Below, one piece after another: positions 1 through 6,539 of a DNA stretch of 6,755 nt. The position numbers and the translations under genes are program-made. The stretch spans positions 1 to 6,755 of the forward strand of contig CAZFQJ010000091.1 in NCBI GenBank assembly GCA_964520875.1, in the 5' to 3' direction. Within the stretch, counting starts at the first letter, position 1, and each line of letters opens with the position of its first letter. Source of the DNA: SIG673 sp964520875. GTDB taxonomy: Bacteria; Bacillota; Clostridia; Oscillospirales; CAG-272. Under the pieces are notes generated by a model. The model did no database searches, was not told where the DNA came from, and was given only the letters and a program-made list of their open reading frames with translations.

Positions 1-303
1 TCTTACGACGTCTGCAAGGACGGTATCTCGAATACCTTCTGCATAGTCCCCTCGGCTCTCGGCAAGGATAACGAAACGAGATACGAGAATCTCTGCGGAA
101 TAATCGACGGATATTTCGCTCAGAAGGCTCAGCACCTGAACGTCAACGTGTTCGACCGCGCGATGCTCATAGACGCATCCGAGCACCCCGAAAAATACCC
201 CAATCTCACCATAAGAGTTTCGGGCTACGCAGTAAACTTCCATAAGCTCTCAAAGGAACAACAGAAAGAAGTCATAGCGCGTACCTTCCACGAGAATATG
301 TAA
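1..303 (+). CDS. pflB: Formate acetyltransferase (pyruvate formate-lyase), C-terminal 100 residues, 5' truncated by window
   Basis: This is the C-terminal end of pyruvate formate-lyase, the cytoplasmic glycyl-radical enzyme that converts pyruvate and CoA to acetyl-CoA and formate under anaerobic conditions. Frame 1 is open from the first base to TAA at 301-303. The visible part carries the glycyl-radical signature RVSGYAVNF; the radical glycine is the GGC codon at 223-225, 25 residues before the C-terminus, as is normal for the family. Upstream, the segments GISNTFCIVPSALGKD and HLNVNVFDRAML match the conserved C-terminal domain of PflB. The active-site Cys-Cys pair lies outside the window. 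The activase gene follows after 4 bases, which implies co-transcription. The C-terminus ends in a typical TFHENM. The only incompleteness is the window edge; I see no frameshift. Confidence 0.96.
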   Translation, partial: SYDVCKDGISNTFCIVPSALGKDNETRYENLCGIIDGYFAQKAQHLNVNVFDRAMLIDASEHPEKYPNLTIRVSGYAVNFHKLSKEQQKEVIARTFHENM

Positions 304-307
304 GCGC

Positions 308-1048
308 ATGGCAAGATCCGAAACCGAAATCAAAAAAGGAAGGATCCATTCCTTTCAAAGCCTCGGAGCGGTGGACGGACCGGGAATAAGATTCGTTGTA
401 TTCACGCAAGGCTGCCCGTACCGTTGCCCGTACTGCCATAATCCCGACACAAGGAGCTTTTCCGGCGGAGACGAATACACCGCGCACGAGCTGGTGGAAA
501 AGATAAAACGGTATAAGAGCTACTTCGGCGAAAAGGGCGGAGTCACGGTATCGGGCGGAGAACCGCTCATGCAGAGCGAATTTGTAACCGAACTGTTCGA
601 AGAGCTGCACGAAAACGGAATAAATACGGCGCTTGATACGGCGGGAGCCGCCCCGAGCGCCGCCGTAAGAAAGCTGCTCTCTCATACCGATACGGTGCTT
701 TGCGATATAAAATTCCCGAGCGACGAGCTATACCGAAAATACCTCGGTATAAGTCTTAACGACGTCCTTGAGTTTTTGAAAGCTTGCGAAAGCTCCGGTT
801 GTAACGTGATAATAAGACACGTCATAGTACCGGGACTTACGGACAGCGAAGAAGGCGTTACAAGGGTTTACGAGCATGCAAAGAGTGTACTTTCGAGCTT
901 TGAAACTGAACTGCTTCCGTTCCGTAAGCTCTGTACCGCAAAATACGAAAAGCTCGGTATACCTTTCCCGCTTGAAAAAACACCGGAATGTTCGGAAGAA
1001 ACTCTGACAAAGCTTAAAAACGTGATATCGAAATTATCAGGCAAATAA
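308..1048 (+). CDS. pflA: Pyruvate formate-lyase activating enzyme (radical SAM)
   Basis: This 246-residue cytoplasmic radical-SAM enzyme installs the glycyl radical on PflB using S-adenosylmethionine and a [4Fe-4S] cluster. The cluster motif CX3CX2C is seen at C36, C40 and C43 (GCPYRCPYCHNPD). The N-terminal GRIHSFQSLGAVDGPGIR (residues 11-28) is the conserved PflA opening, and SGGEP at 82-86 is the SAM-binding GGE motif. The length equals the usual family size (about 245). The start is ATG at 308, 4 bases after the pflB stop. No strong ribosome binding site is visible, so translational coupling to pflB is likely. The stop TAA at 1046-1048 sits directly before a strong terminator. Only two cluster-type cysteines would be needed for an extra ferredoxin domain to be suspected, but none is present, so this is the short PflA form rather than a large glycyl-radical activase. 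Confidence 0.96.
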   Translation: MARSETEIKKGRIHSFQSLGAVDGPGIRFVVFTQGCPYRCPYCHNPDTRSFSGGDEYTAHELVEKIKRYKSYFGEKGGVTVSGGEPLMQSEFVTELFEELHENGINTALDTAGAAPSAAVRKLLSHTDTVLCDIKFPSDELYRKYLGISLNDVLEFLKACESSGCNVIIRHVIVPGLTDSEEGVTRVYEHAKSVLSSFETELLPFRKLCTAKYEKLGIPFPLEKTPECSEETLTKLKNVISKLSGK

Positions 1049-1049
1049 T

Positions 1050-1090
1050 AAAAAAACTCCGTAGCCGTTATAAGCGGCTACGGAGTTTTT
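1050..1090. terminator. Bidirectional intrinsic terminator between pflA and nadE
   Basis: A perfect inverted repeat pairs 1056-1067 with 1075-1086 (12 bp, ACTCCGTAGCCG and its complement) around a 7-base loop. A-run and T-run flanks let the stem extend to 1052-1090. On the + strand it ends in TTTTT; on the minus strand it ends in seven T (1056-1050). It starts 3 bases after the pflA stop and ends 7 bases before the nadE stop, so it can end transcription of both convergent operons. Confidence 0.93.
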
Positions 1091-1097
1091 ACTTTGC

Positions 1098-1823
1098 TTA
1101 TATTTTGGGGTCGAATACGGGCATGAGCTGAAGCTTGAACAGATTCATCTTATGAAGGCGGTCTATACGCTCCTTCTTTTGAAGATCCTCTATCTCTCCC
1201 GTCCTTATATACCTGTCAAGCTCGGCATAAGTAAATCCGAGATTGTCCTCGTCGGTCTTTCCGCAAAGACCGTCGGAAGGAACCTTGTCGACAAGCTCCG
1301 CCGGCAGACCGAGCACACGGCCTATCGCCTTCACCTCCTGTACGGTAAGACGCGACAACGGACTGAAATCTCCCGCGGCGTCGCCGTATCTGGTCGAATA
1401 TCCCACCCAGTCCTCGCTCAGGTTGCAGGTGTTTACCACACGTCCGTTGCAGCATTGCGAGACCGCATATACCGCCGCCATACGTATACGAGGCGGCAGA
1501 TTCGTCTTGCTCTGAGCCGTAAGCTCCATAGGTATCGCCGATACAAGCCCTTCAAATGCGTTACGAATGTTTATTTCGTAATGCTTTATCTTAAGATGCT
1601 CGACAAGCTTATACGACATATCTATATCGGCTTGAGCGCCGTTCGGCATAAGTACCCCGATAACCCTGTCGCGTCCGAGCGCCTCCGCACAGAGCGCCGC
1701 CGCAACGGAACTGTCCTTTCCTCCCGAGATACCGAGCACCGCGTTACACGTGGGACCGTTTTCGGCAAAGAACGACCTTATCCATTCCACACATTCGTTT
1801 TTTACTTTTACCGCGTCAAACAT
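1098..1823 (-). CDS. nadE: Ammonia-dependent NAD+ synthetase
   Basis: This cytoplasmic enzyme performs the last step of NAD+ synthesis: ATP-dependent amidation of nicotinic acid adenine dinucleotide. The 241-residue protein carries the N-type ATP pyrophosphatase P-loop SGGKDSS at residues 33-39. The conserved NAD-synthetase core NLSEDWVGYSTRYGDAAGD spans about residues 134-152, and PSDGLCGKTDEDNLGF (182-197) forms the deamido-NAD and ATP binding region. There is no nitrilase-like glutaminase domain at the N-terminus, so the enzyme should use free ammonia. ATG at 1823-1821 is preceded by a perfect AGGAGG at 1836-1831 with 7-base spacing, which fixes the start. The gene follows gatB by 37 bases on the same strand with no terminator between them, so it is the last gene of the gatCAB operon. 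It ends at the shared terminator. Confidence 0.95.
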   Translation of the reverse strand: MFDAVKVKNECVEWIRSFFAENGPTCNAVLGISGGKDSSVAAALCAEALGRDRVIGVLMPNGAQADIDMSYKLVEHLKIKHYEINIRNAFEGLVSAIPMELTAQSKTNLPPRIRMAAVYAVSQCCNGRVVNTCNLSEDWVGYSTRYGDAAGDFSPLSRLTVQEVKAIGRVLGLPAELVDKVPSDGLCGKTDEDNLGFTYAELDRYIRTGEIEDLQKKERIDRLHKMNLFKLQLMPVFDPKI

Positions 1824-1860
1824 TATCTTTCCTCCTAAAGTTAAATATACATTATCATTT

Positions 1861-3288
1861 TTATTTGATCCCCAAAAGATCCTTTACGAGCTTGCCGACA
1901 AGCGAGGGATTTGCGCTTCCGCCCGAAAGGCGCATAGCCTGACCGACGAAAAATCCCATAGCCTTACCCTTTCCCGCTCTGAGCTCTTCGACGGCTCTCG
2001 GATTTTCATCGATTATCTTACGGACTATCGGCATAAGCGCCGCCTCGTCGCTCACCTGTATCAAGCCGTTCTCTTCGGCTATCCTGCGCGGATCCTTTTC
2101 TTCCTCGAAAAGCGCCTCTATTATCCGCTTCAGCGCTCCCGAACTTACCTCGCCTTCGGTGTAAAGAGCGATGGCCTTTGTCAGATACGACGGCTCAAAC
2201 GGTATGACTTCCGTTTCGCGCTCGTGCATTATCCTCGCTATATCGCCCATTATGACATTAGCCGCCGTTTTTGCGGGCGCACCGAGAGCGACCGTGCTTT
2301 CGAAATAATCCGAAATATATTTCGAAGCGGTAAGCACCCTTGCGTCATATTCCGAAAGACCGAGCGCCGAAACGTATCTCGCCCGTCTTTCGTCGGGAAG
2401 CTCTGGCAGATCCTTTCTTATCCTTTCGACCCATGCTTTGTCTATAACTATCGGCACAAGATCGGGCTCAGGAAAATATCTGTAATCGTGAGCCTCTTCC
2501 TTTGAACGCATCTCATAACTCTCGGACCTTGAATCGTCCCACCTGCGCGTAGCCTGTACGACCTCTCCGCCCGCTTCTATAACCTCTATCTGACGCCTGC
2601 GCTCGGCTTCCATAGCACGAAAAGCGGCGCTGAAGGAATTGATATTCTTCATCTCCGTGCGCGTACCGAACTTTGCCTGTCCTATCGGACGTACCGAAAG
2701 ATTTACGTCGCAGCGAAGCGATCCCTCCTGCATCTTGCAGTCTGAAACGCCCGTGTATTCCAAAATGGTCTTTACCTTCTCAAGAAACGCCCTCGCTTCC
2801 TCGGGCGACCTCATATCCGGCTCCGTAACTATCTCTATAAGCGGAACTCCGCACCTGTTGTAATCCACAAGAGAAGCTCCGGAAAGTCTGTCGTGTATGA
2901 GCTTTCCGGCGTCCTCTTCTATATGGATACGCGTTATTCCTATCCTGCGAACGCTTCCGTCTGCCTCAATATCCAGATACCCTTTTTCGCATATCGGAAG
3001 ATCGTACTGAGATGTCTGGTAAGCCTTGGGGAGATCGGGATAAAAATAGTTTTTTCTGTCCTGTTTTCCGTATTCGGTGATCTCGCAGTTCATCGCAAGA
3101 CCGGCGGCGATCGCGTAATCGACGACCTTTCTGTTCAGCACCGGCAGGACTCCCGGCATACCCGTGCATATCGGACACGTTTGCGTATTTACGTCCGCAC
3201 CGAACTTTGTTGAGCATGAGCAATATATCTTCGATCTCGTCGCAAGCTCCGCATGTATCTCAAGTCCTATTACGGTCTCAAATTCCAT
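1861..3288 (-). CDS. gatB: Aspartyl/glutamyl-tRNA(Asn/Gln) amidotransferase subunit B
   Basis: GatB is the kinase and tRNA-binding subunit of GatCAB. It activates the misacylated Glu-tRNA(Gln) or Asp-tRNA(Asn) with ATP, then amidates it with ammonia channelled from GatA. The N-terminus EFETVIGLEIHAEL is the conserved opening of the cradle domain. Four zinc-ligand cysteines occur as CSC and CPIC (C23, C25, C38, C41 counted from the start used here), followed by TGMPG. DRKNYFYPDLPKAYQTSQYD is also diagnostic. The C-terminal third, ending SGGSANPSLVGKLVKDLLG, is the YqeY-like tRNA-binding tail. The length of 475 is normal. Two adjacent ATGs exist, at 3291 and 3288. I chose 3288 because GGAGG at 3300-3296 lies 7 bases from it but only 4 from the other. 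Either choice overlaps the gatA stop TGA (3290-3288), so the two are translationally coupled. Confidence 0.96.
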   Translation of the reverse strand: MEFETVIGLEIHAELATRSKIYCSCSTKFGADVNTQTCPICTGMPGVLPVLNRKVVDYAIAAGLAMNCEITEYGKQDRKNYFYPDLPKAYQTSQYDLPICEKGYLDIEADGSVRRIGITRIHIEEDAGKLIHDRLSGASLVDYNRCGVPLIEIVTEPDMRSPEEARAFLEKVKTILEYTGVSDCKMQEGSLRCDVNLSVRPIGQAKFGTRTEMKNINSFSAAFRAMEAERRRQIEVIEAGGEVVQATRRWDDSRSESYEMRSKEEAHDYRYFPEPDLVPIVIDKAWVERIRKDLPELPDERRARYVSALGLSEYDARVLTASKYISDYFESTVALGAPAKTAANVIMGDIARIMHERETEVIPFEPSYLTKAIALYTEGEVSSGALKRIIEALFEEEKDPRRIAEENGLIQVSDEAALMPIVRKIIDENPRAVEELRAGKGKAMGFFVGQAMRLSGGSANPSLVGKLVKDLLGIK

Positions 3289-4754
3289 CATCTTACCTCC
3301 CCGAGAGTCGGGCGAAGCTCTTCATATCCCGTTTCCTTCTCGTAAGCATACGCGGCTGAGAGCAGCTTCTTTTCCTCAAATCCGCCGGCGATCAACTGTA
3401 TTCCGATCGGCATACCCTTTTTATCAAGTCCCGCCGGAATACTCATCGCCGGAAGCCCGGCTATATTGACGGCGACCGTACATATATCTCCCATGTACAT
3501 TGCAACGGGATCGGATTTTTCTCCGAACCCGAACGCGGTAGTAGGCGTTGTCGGAGTAAGGAGCAGATCGTACTTTTCAAAGCACCTTCCGAAATCGCGC
3601 TTTATAAGCGTCCTTACCTGCTGTGCTTTTTTGTAATACGCGTCGTAGTAACCGGAGCTTAAAGCGTAAGTACCGAGCATTATCCGTCTCTTTACCTCTT
3701 CGCCGAAGCCATCTGAACGCGTTTTCTCGTAAAGCTCGGTAAGACCGTGATAGCCTTCGGCTCTGTAACCGTATTTTATGCCGTCGAATCTCGCAAGATT
3801 GGAGCTTGCCTCGGCGGAGGATATCAGGTAGTAAGCGGGGAGCGCGTATTCCGTAAGCGGAAGAGAACATTCCTCGCATTTTACACCCAGCTTTTCGTAT
3901 ACCCGTACCGCTTCGTCTATCGCCGCTCTTATCTCGCTTTGTATTCCGCTTTCGAGATACTGCTTCGGAATACCGATCCTCATTTCCGTCATCGGCTGAC
4001 CGAGCGCCTGCGTATAATCGTGCTTCGGAATATCGGCAGACGTGGAATCCAGCTTATCGTGTCCCGCAACGATGTTAAGGACTATCGCGCAATCGTAAAC
4101 ATTCTTCGTAAACGTACCGATCTGATCGAGAGACGAGGCAAACGCTATAAGTCCGAATCTTGAGACCAGACCGTATGTCGGCTTAAGTCCGACGTTTCCG
4201 CAAAACGCCGCCGGTTGTCTTATCGATCCGCCCGTATCGGAACCGAGCGCGAACGGCGCAAGATCCGCCGAAACGCACGCGGCGGAGCCTCCGGACGAAC
4301 CACCCGGAACACGCGAAACATCGTAAGGATTCTTAGTCTTTTTAAAATACGAGGTCTCGGTAGACGAACCCATGGCGAACTCGTCCATATTCAGCTTTCC
4401 GAGAATGACCGCGCCGTCTTTTTTCAGAGCTTTGATCACCGTGGCGTCATAAGGCGGAACGAAATTATAAAGCATCTTGGAAGCGCAGGTAGTCTTTACC
4501 GCCTCGGTACAAATATTGTCCTTTATTCCTACCGGAATACCGGTAAGGACCGAAGCCTCGCCTCTCGCTATCTGCTCGTCCGCTTTTTCGGCGGCGGCGA
4601 GCGCTTCGTCGGCGCACACGGTAATGTAACTGTCTATCAATCCGTCGTATTTTTCTATCTTCGAAAGATAGAGCTTCGTAAGCTCAACGGATGATATCTT
4701 CTTATCTTTTAAAAGCCGAGAATATTCATGTATCGTATCCACTATCCGTCGCAC
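3288..4754 (-). CDS. gatA: Aspartyl/glutamyl-tRNA(Asn/Gln) amidotransferase subunit A
   Basis: GatA is the amidase-signature glutaminase subunit of GatCAB. It releases ammonia from glutamine (or asparagine) for transfer to the mischarged tRNA bound on GatB. The 488-residue protein shows the complete Ser-cisSer-Lys catalytic set: K78 in GIPVGIKDN, S153 in the amidase signature GGSSGGSAA, and S177 in GSDTGGSIRQPAAF. Their spacing matches characterised bacterial GatA. A C-terminal AGLPAMSIPAG and PIGIQLIAG complete the family pattern. The start codon is GTG at 4754-4752. It gives an N-terminus that lines up in length with other GatA proteins, and a GGAG lies 4 bases upstream inside the gatC end. 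An in-frame GTG at 4742 is the alternative. It begins 1 base after the gatC stop and overlaps gatB at its own stop. Confidence 0.96.
   Translation of the reverse strand: MRRIVDTIHEYSRLLKDKKISSVELTKLYLSKIEKYDGLIDSYITVCADEALAAAEKADEQIARGEASVLTGIPVGIKDNICTEAVKTTCASKMLYNFVPPYDATVIKALKKDGAVILGKLNMDEFAMGSSTETSYFKKTKNPYDVSRVPGGSSGGSAACVSADLAPFALGSDTGGSIRQPAAFCGNVGLKPTYGLVSRFGLIAFASSLDQIGTFTKNVYDCAIVLNIVAGHDKLDSTSADIPKHDYTQALGQPMTEMRIGIPKQYLESGIQSEIRAAIDEAVRVYEKLGVKCEECSLPLTEYALPAYYLISSAEASSNLARFDGIKYGYRAEGYHGLTELYEKTRSDGFGEEVKRRIMLGTYALSSGYYDAYYKKAQQVRTLIKRDFGRCFEKYDLLLTPTTPTTAFGFGEKSDPVAMYMGDICTVAVNIAGLPAMSIPAGLDKKGMPIGIQLIAGGFEEKKLLSAAYAYEKETGYEELRPTLGEVR
3296..3300 (-). promoter_or_regulatory. 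gatB ribosome binding site GGAGG
   Basis: GGAGG reads on the minus strand inside the end of gatA. Its distance is 7 bases to the ATG at 3288 and 4 bases to the ATG at 3291, which favours the second of the two tandem start codons. Confidence 0.75.
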
Positions 4755-4755
4755 C

Positions 4756-5046
4756 TCACTCCACTATCCTCGGAACGACGTAACAACCGTCGTACTGCTT
4801 CGGCGCATTTCCGAGGATCTTTTCTCTGTCGTAAGACTCCGCGCATTCGTCCTCGCGAAAAACGTTCGTAAGAGCTGCGCCGCATTGCCCGTCGATATCG
4901 CAGTCCGACGTGTCAAGCTCGCTCAATCGGTCGGCAAACGCAATTATATTCCCCATCTGCTCGCTCCATTTTTCCTTTTCCGTATCATCTATCCCAAGCC
5001 GCGCCAATTTCGCGACATGGTCGACCTGCTCATATCCTATCTTCAT
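4756..5046 (-). CDS. gatC: Aspartyl/glutamyl-tRNA(Asn/Gln) amidotransferase subunit C
   Basis: GatC is the small subunit that wraps around and stabilises the GatA-GatB interface. The 96-residue product shows the family pattern: YEQVDHVAKLARLGI near the N-terminus, an amphipathic helix with FADRLSELDTSD around residues 37-48, then NVFREDE, NAPKQYDGCYVVPRIVE at the C-terminus. I chose ATG at 5046. The frame is open to a TTG at 5055, but that codon lies only 2 bases from the G-rich ribosome binding site and would add three residues (start, Pro, Ile) not expected in the family. It is the first gene of a gatC-gatA-gatB-nadE operon behind a near-consensus promoter and a structured leader. Only 1 base separates it from gatA. 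Confidence 0.93.
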   Translation of the reverse strand: MKIGYEQVDHVAKLARLGIDDTEKEKWSEQMGNIIAFADRLSELDTSDCDIDGQCGAALTNVFREDECAESYDREKILGNAPKQYDGCYVVPRIVE

Positions 5047-5057
5047 GATCGGCAATG

Positions 5058-5062
5058 CCCCC
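5058..5062 (-). promoter_or_regulatory. gatC ribosome binding site (GGGGG), possibly masked by leader pairing
   Basis: A run of A followed by GGGGG on the minus strand is the only Shine-Dalgarno-like stretch near gatC. It is 11 bases from the ATG at 5046 and 2 bases from the TTG at 5055. The next seven bases (5057-5051, CATTGCC) are exactly complementary to GGCAATG at the foot of the leader hairpin (5158-5152), so access to the site may depend on leader folding. Confidence 0.6.
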
Positions 5063-5108
5063 TTTTTTCGTTTTAGTATTCTCTTTCCGTAAAGGATCTA
5101 AACAGTAA

Positions 5109-5160
5109 AAGGCAAGGGCGGCTCTGATGGAAGTTTCCCTATCAAAGACACCATTGCCTT
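5109..5160 (-). promoter_or_regulatory. 52-nt structured 5' leader hairpin of the gatCAB-nadE transcript
   Basis: Read on the minus strand, 5160-5109 folds by eye into one long imperfect hairpin of about 21 pairs. From the base there are 7 pairs (AAGGCAA with TTGCCTT), a U/C mismatch, 4 pairs (GGUG with CGCC), another U/C mismatch, 7 pairs (CUUUGAU with AUCAGAG), a bulged A, 3 pairs and a 5-base loop AAACU. It begins about 3 bases after the predicted transcription start and is followed by TTTTACTGTTT. It could be a leader RNA or attenuator for gatCAB, a stabilising 5' hairpin, or simply the terminator of the upstream trpB. It could also be a copy of a dispersed intergenic repeat. It matches no riboswitch class that I recognise. 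The structure is clear; its role is inferred. Confidence 0.6.
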
Positions 5161-5169
5161 AATACAGTA

Positions 5170-5198
5170 ATTTTACACCAACGAAAAACGTTTGTCAA
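5170..5198 (-). promoter_or_regulatory. Sigma-70/sigma-A type promoter of the gatCAB-nadE operon
   Basis: The minus strand carries a perfect -35 box TTGACA (5198-5193), a 17-base spacer, and a -10 box TAAAAT (5175-5170), one mismatch from consensus. The predicted start is an A near 5163, about 117 bases before the gatC ATG. It lies between the trpB stop (5222) and gatC, so the operon has its own promoter independent of the T-box-controlled trpB transcript. Confidence 0.87.
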
Positions 5199-5221
5199 GT
5201 AGGTTTGATAACTTTTTTACG

Positions 5222-6442
5222 TTATCTCATACCGTACTTTTCGATAACGTAATCCACGTCCTTATCTCCTCTTCCGGAGAGGTTGATAAGCACGGATCCC
5301 TTGCCCATGGTCTTTGCGAGCTTTATTCCGTAAGCGACGGCGTGCGAGCTTTCAAGAGCGGGGATTATACCTTCAAGACGCGAGAGCTTGTAGAAAGCGT
5401 CTACCGCGTCCTCGTCGTCCACCACGTCGTACTTAACTCTGCCGAGATCGTGAAGGAACGCATGCTCCGGGCCGCTCGACGGATAATCAAGACCGCTCGC
5501 TATCGAATATACGGGAGCCGGCTCTCCGTTTGCGTCCTTGAGCATTATACTGTTGAATCCGTGCATTATTCCCTCTTCGCCGTATTTGAGGCTCGCCGCG
5601 TGATCGCCGAGCTTAGCGCCCTTTCCGAGCGGCTCTACACCGTAAAGATCGACGGGATCGTTCAAAAATCCCGAGAACATGCCCATGGAGTTGGAGCCTC
5701 CGCCGACGCACGCGACAACGGCGTCGGGAAGCTCTCCCGTCATACCGACGAACTGCTCTCTTGCCTCTATTCCGATAACGCTCTGGAAATCGCGTACCAT
5801 CATCGGGAACGGATGAGGTCCCAAGGTCGAACCGATACAGTAGATAGCGTCCTTGTATTCTCTGCAATATGCGTCAAACGCCGCGTCGACCGCTTCCTTA
5901 AGCGTCTGCAAGCCTTCCGTTACCTCTACGACTCTTGCGCCGAGTATCTTCATTCTCGCAACATTCGGAGCCTGCTTCTTTATATCTACCGCACCCATGT
6001 ATATGTCACATTCAAGACCGAAATACGCGGCGGCGGTAGCGAGAGCGACGCCGTGCTGACCGGCTCCCGTCTCTGCTATGACCTTCTTTTTGCCCATATA
6101 TTTTGCAAGGAGCGCTTCACCCATGCAATGATTGAGCTTATGCGCGCCGCTATGGTTCAGATCCTCGCGCTTGACATAGAGCTGAACGCCCGTGCCGATA
6201 TCTTCCGAAAGTCTTTCAAGGTAGGATACGGGCGTAGGTCTGCCCTGAAATTCCTTACGTATCTTGCGAAGCTCCGCTATAAACTTCGATGATTTGCAGA
6301 TAGTCTGATATGCCTGGGATATCTCGTTTACCGCATTCTGAAGCTCGGACTGTACGTATGATCCGCCGTACTTTCCGAAATATCCGTTCTTATCGGGGTA
6401 ATTTTTGAAATAAGTGTCAAAATCGATGTCATTGTATTTCAT
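5222..6442 (-). CDS. trpB: Tryptophan synthase beta subunit
   Basis: TrpB is a cytoplasmic PLP enzyme that condenses indole with L-serine to form L-tryptophan, normally in an alpha2-beta2 complex with TrpA. The 406-residue protein carries GRPTP at 67-71 and the PLP lysine K102 in NHSGAHKLN. It also has the catalytic glutamate E124 in AETGAGQHG, the phosphate-binding GGGSN at 247-251, and SGRGDKD at 389-395. It resembles the ordinary TrpB1 type rather than the longer TrpB2. ATG at 6442 has AGGAG at 6457-6453 with 10-base spacing. The frame is open further upstream to a TTG at 6529, but that would add 29 charged residues unlike the family, so I reject it. No trpA or other trp gene lies downstream; the next gene is gatC with its own promoter. 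Upstream is a T-box leader. The protein may salvage indole, or trpA may lie elsewhere. Confidence 0.95.
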   Translation of the reverse strand: MKYNDIDFDTYFKNYPDKNGYFGKYGGSYVQSELQNAVNEISQAYQTICKSSKFIAELRKIRKEFQGRPTPVSYLERLSEDIGTGVQLYVKREDLNHSGAHKLNHCMGEALLAKYMGKKKVIAETGAGQHGVALATAAAYFGLECDIYMGAVDIKKQAPNVARMKILGARVVEVTEGLQTLKEAVDAAFDAYCREYKDAIYCIGSTLGPHPFPMMVRDFQSVIGIEAREQFVGMTGELPDAVVACVGGGSNSMGMFSGFLNDPVDLYGVEPLGKGAKLGDHAASLKYGEEGIMHGFNSIMLKDANGEPAPVYSIASGLDYPSSGPEHAFLHDLGRVKYDVVDDEDAVDAFYKLSRLEGIIPALESSHAVAYGIKLAKTMGKGSVLINLSGRGDKDVDYVIEKYGMR

Positions 6443-6452
6443 AACTTCATAT

Positions 6453-6457
6453 CTCCT
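6453..6457 (-). promoter_or_regulatory. trpB ribosome binding site AGGAG
   Basis: AGGAG on the minus strand sits 10 bases from the trpB ATG (6442) and only 2 bases from another ATG (6450) that opens a three-codon frame (M-K-L). The TGA of that frame overlaps the trpB start. The site and family N-terminus together support 6442 as the true start. Confidence 0.75.
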
Positions 6458-6512
6458 AAAATATTCGTATTGTTTTTGTTTCTCCGTTATCTGATCCGTA
6501 TATCTTCGATCT

Positions 6513-6539
6513 TCACCATCGGTAAGCAAGTATAAACAT
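6513..6539 (-). CDS. Possible leader peptide MFILAYRW in the trpB leader
   Basis: An 8-codon open frame lies after the T-box terminator and 70 bases before trpB. It begins with ATG at 6539-6537, 5 bases after a perfect GGAGG (6549-6545), and encodes MFILAYRW followed by TGA (6515-6513). The last sense codon is TGG for tryptophan. That would suit a peptide whose translation stalls when charged tRNA(Trp) is scarce, or that senses tryptophan in the exit tunnel at termination. A short hairpin can form over the Trp and stop codons (about 6530-6511). B. subtilis has a comparable order of T-box followed by a Trp-codon leader peptide before the anti-TRAP gene, but that peptide holds three Trp codons and stops right next to the downstream ribosome site. 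Here the stop is about 55 bases from the trpB ribosome site. Translation is not shown, and chance occurrence is possible. Confidence 0.35.
   Translation of the reverse strand: MFILAYRW

Noticed and set aside
272..685. A 137-codon minus-strand frame antisense to pflA
   Set aside because: pflA on the + strand has full family motifs; the antisense product has none and spans the pflB-pflA junction.
1152..1838. A 228-codon open frame on the + strand antisense to nadE
   Set aside because: The opposite strand encodes a clear NAD synthetase. The antisense translation is low-complexity Arg/Tyr-rich and covers the nadE ribosome site.
1824..1860. A separate nadE promoter in the gatB-nadE gap (GATAAT-like box)
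   Set aside because: No matching -35 at the right distance in the end of gatB. The 37-base gap fits operon continuation.
5047..5055. gatC start at TTG 5055
   Set aside because: It is only 2 bases from the G-run ribosome site, and ATG 5046 gives the usual 96-residue length and N-terminus.
5192..6292. A 366-codon open frame on the + strand antisense to trpB
   Set aside because: It is a mirror of the trpB coding frame, which is full of conserved catalytic motifs. The antisense product is rich in Arg, Ser and Tyr, has no recognisable family motif, and runs over the gatCAB promoter.
6443..6529. N-terminal extension of trpB to a TTG at 6529
   Set aside because: No ribosome site at proper spacing for the TTG, and the 29 extra residues are unlike TrpB. 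ATG 6442 has AGGAG upstream and gives a normal 406-residue protein.
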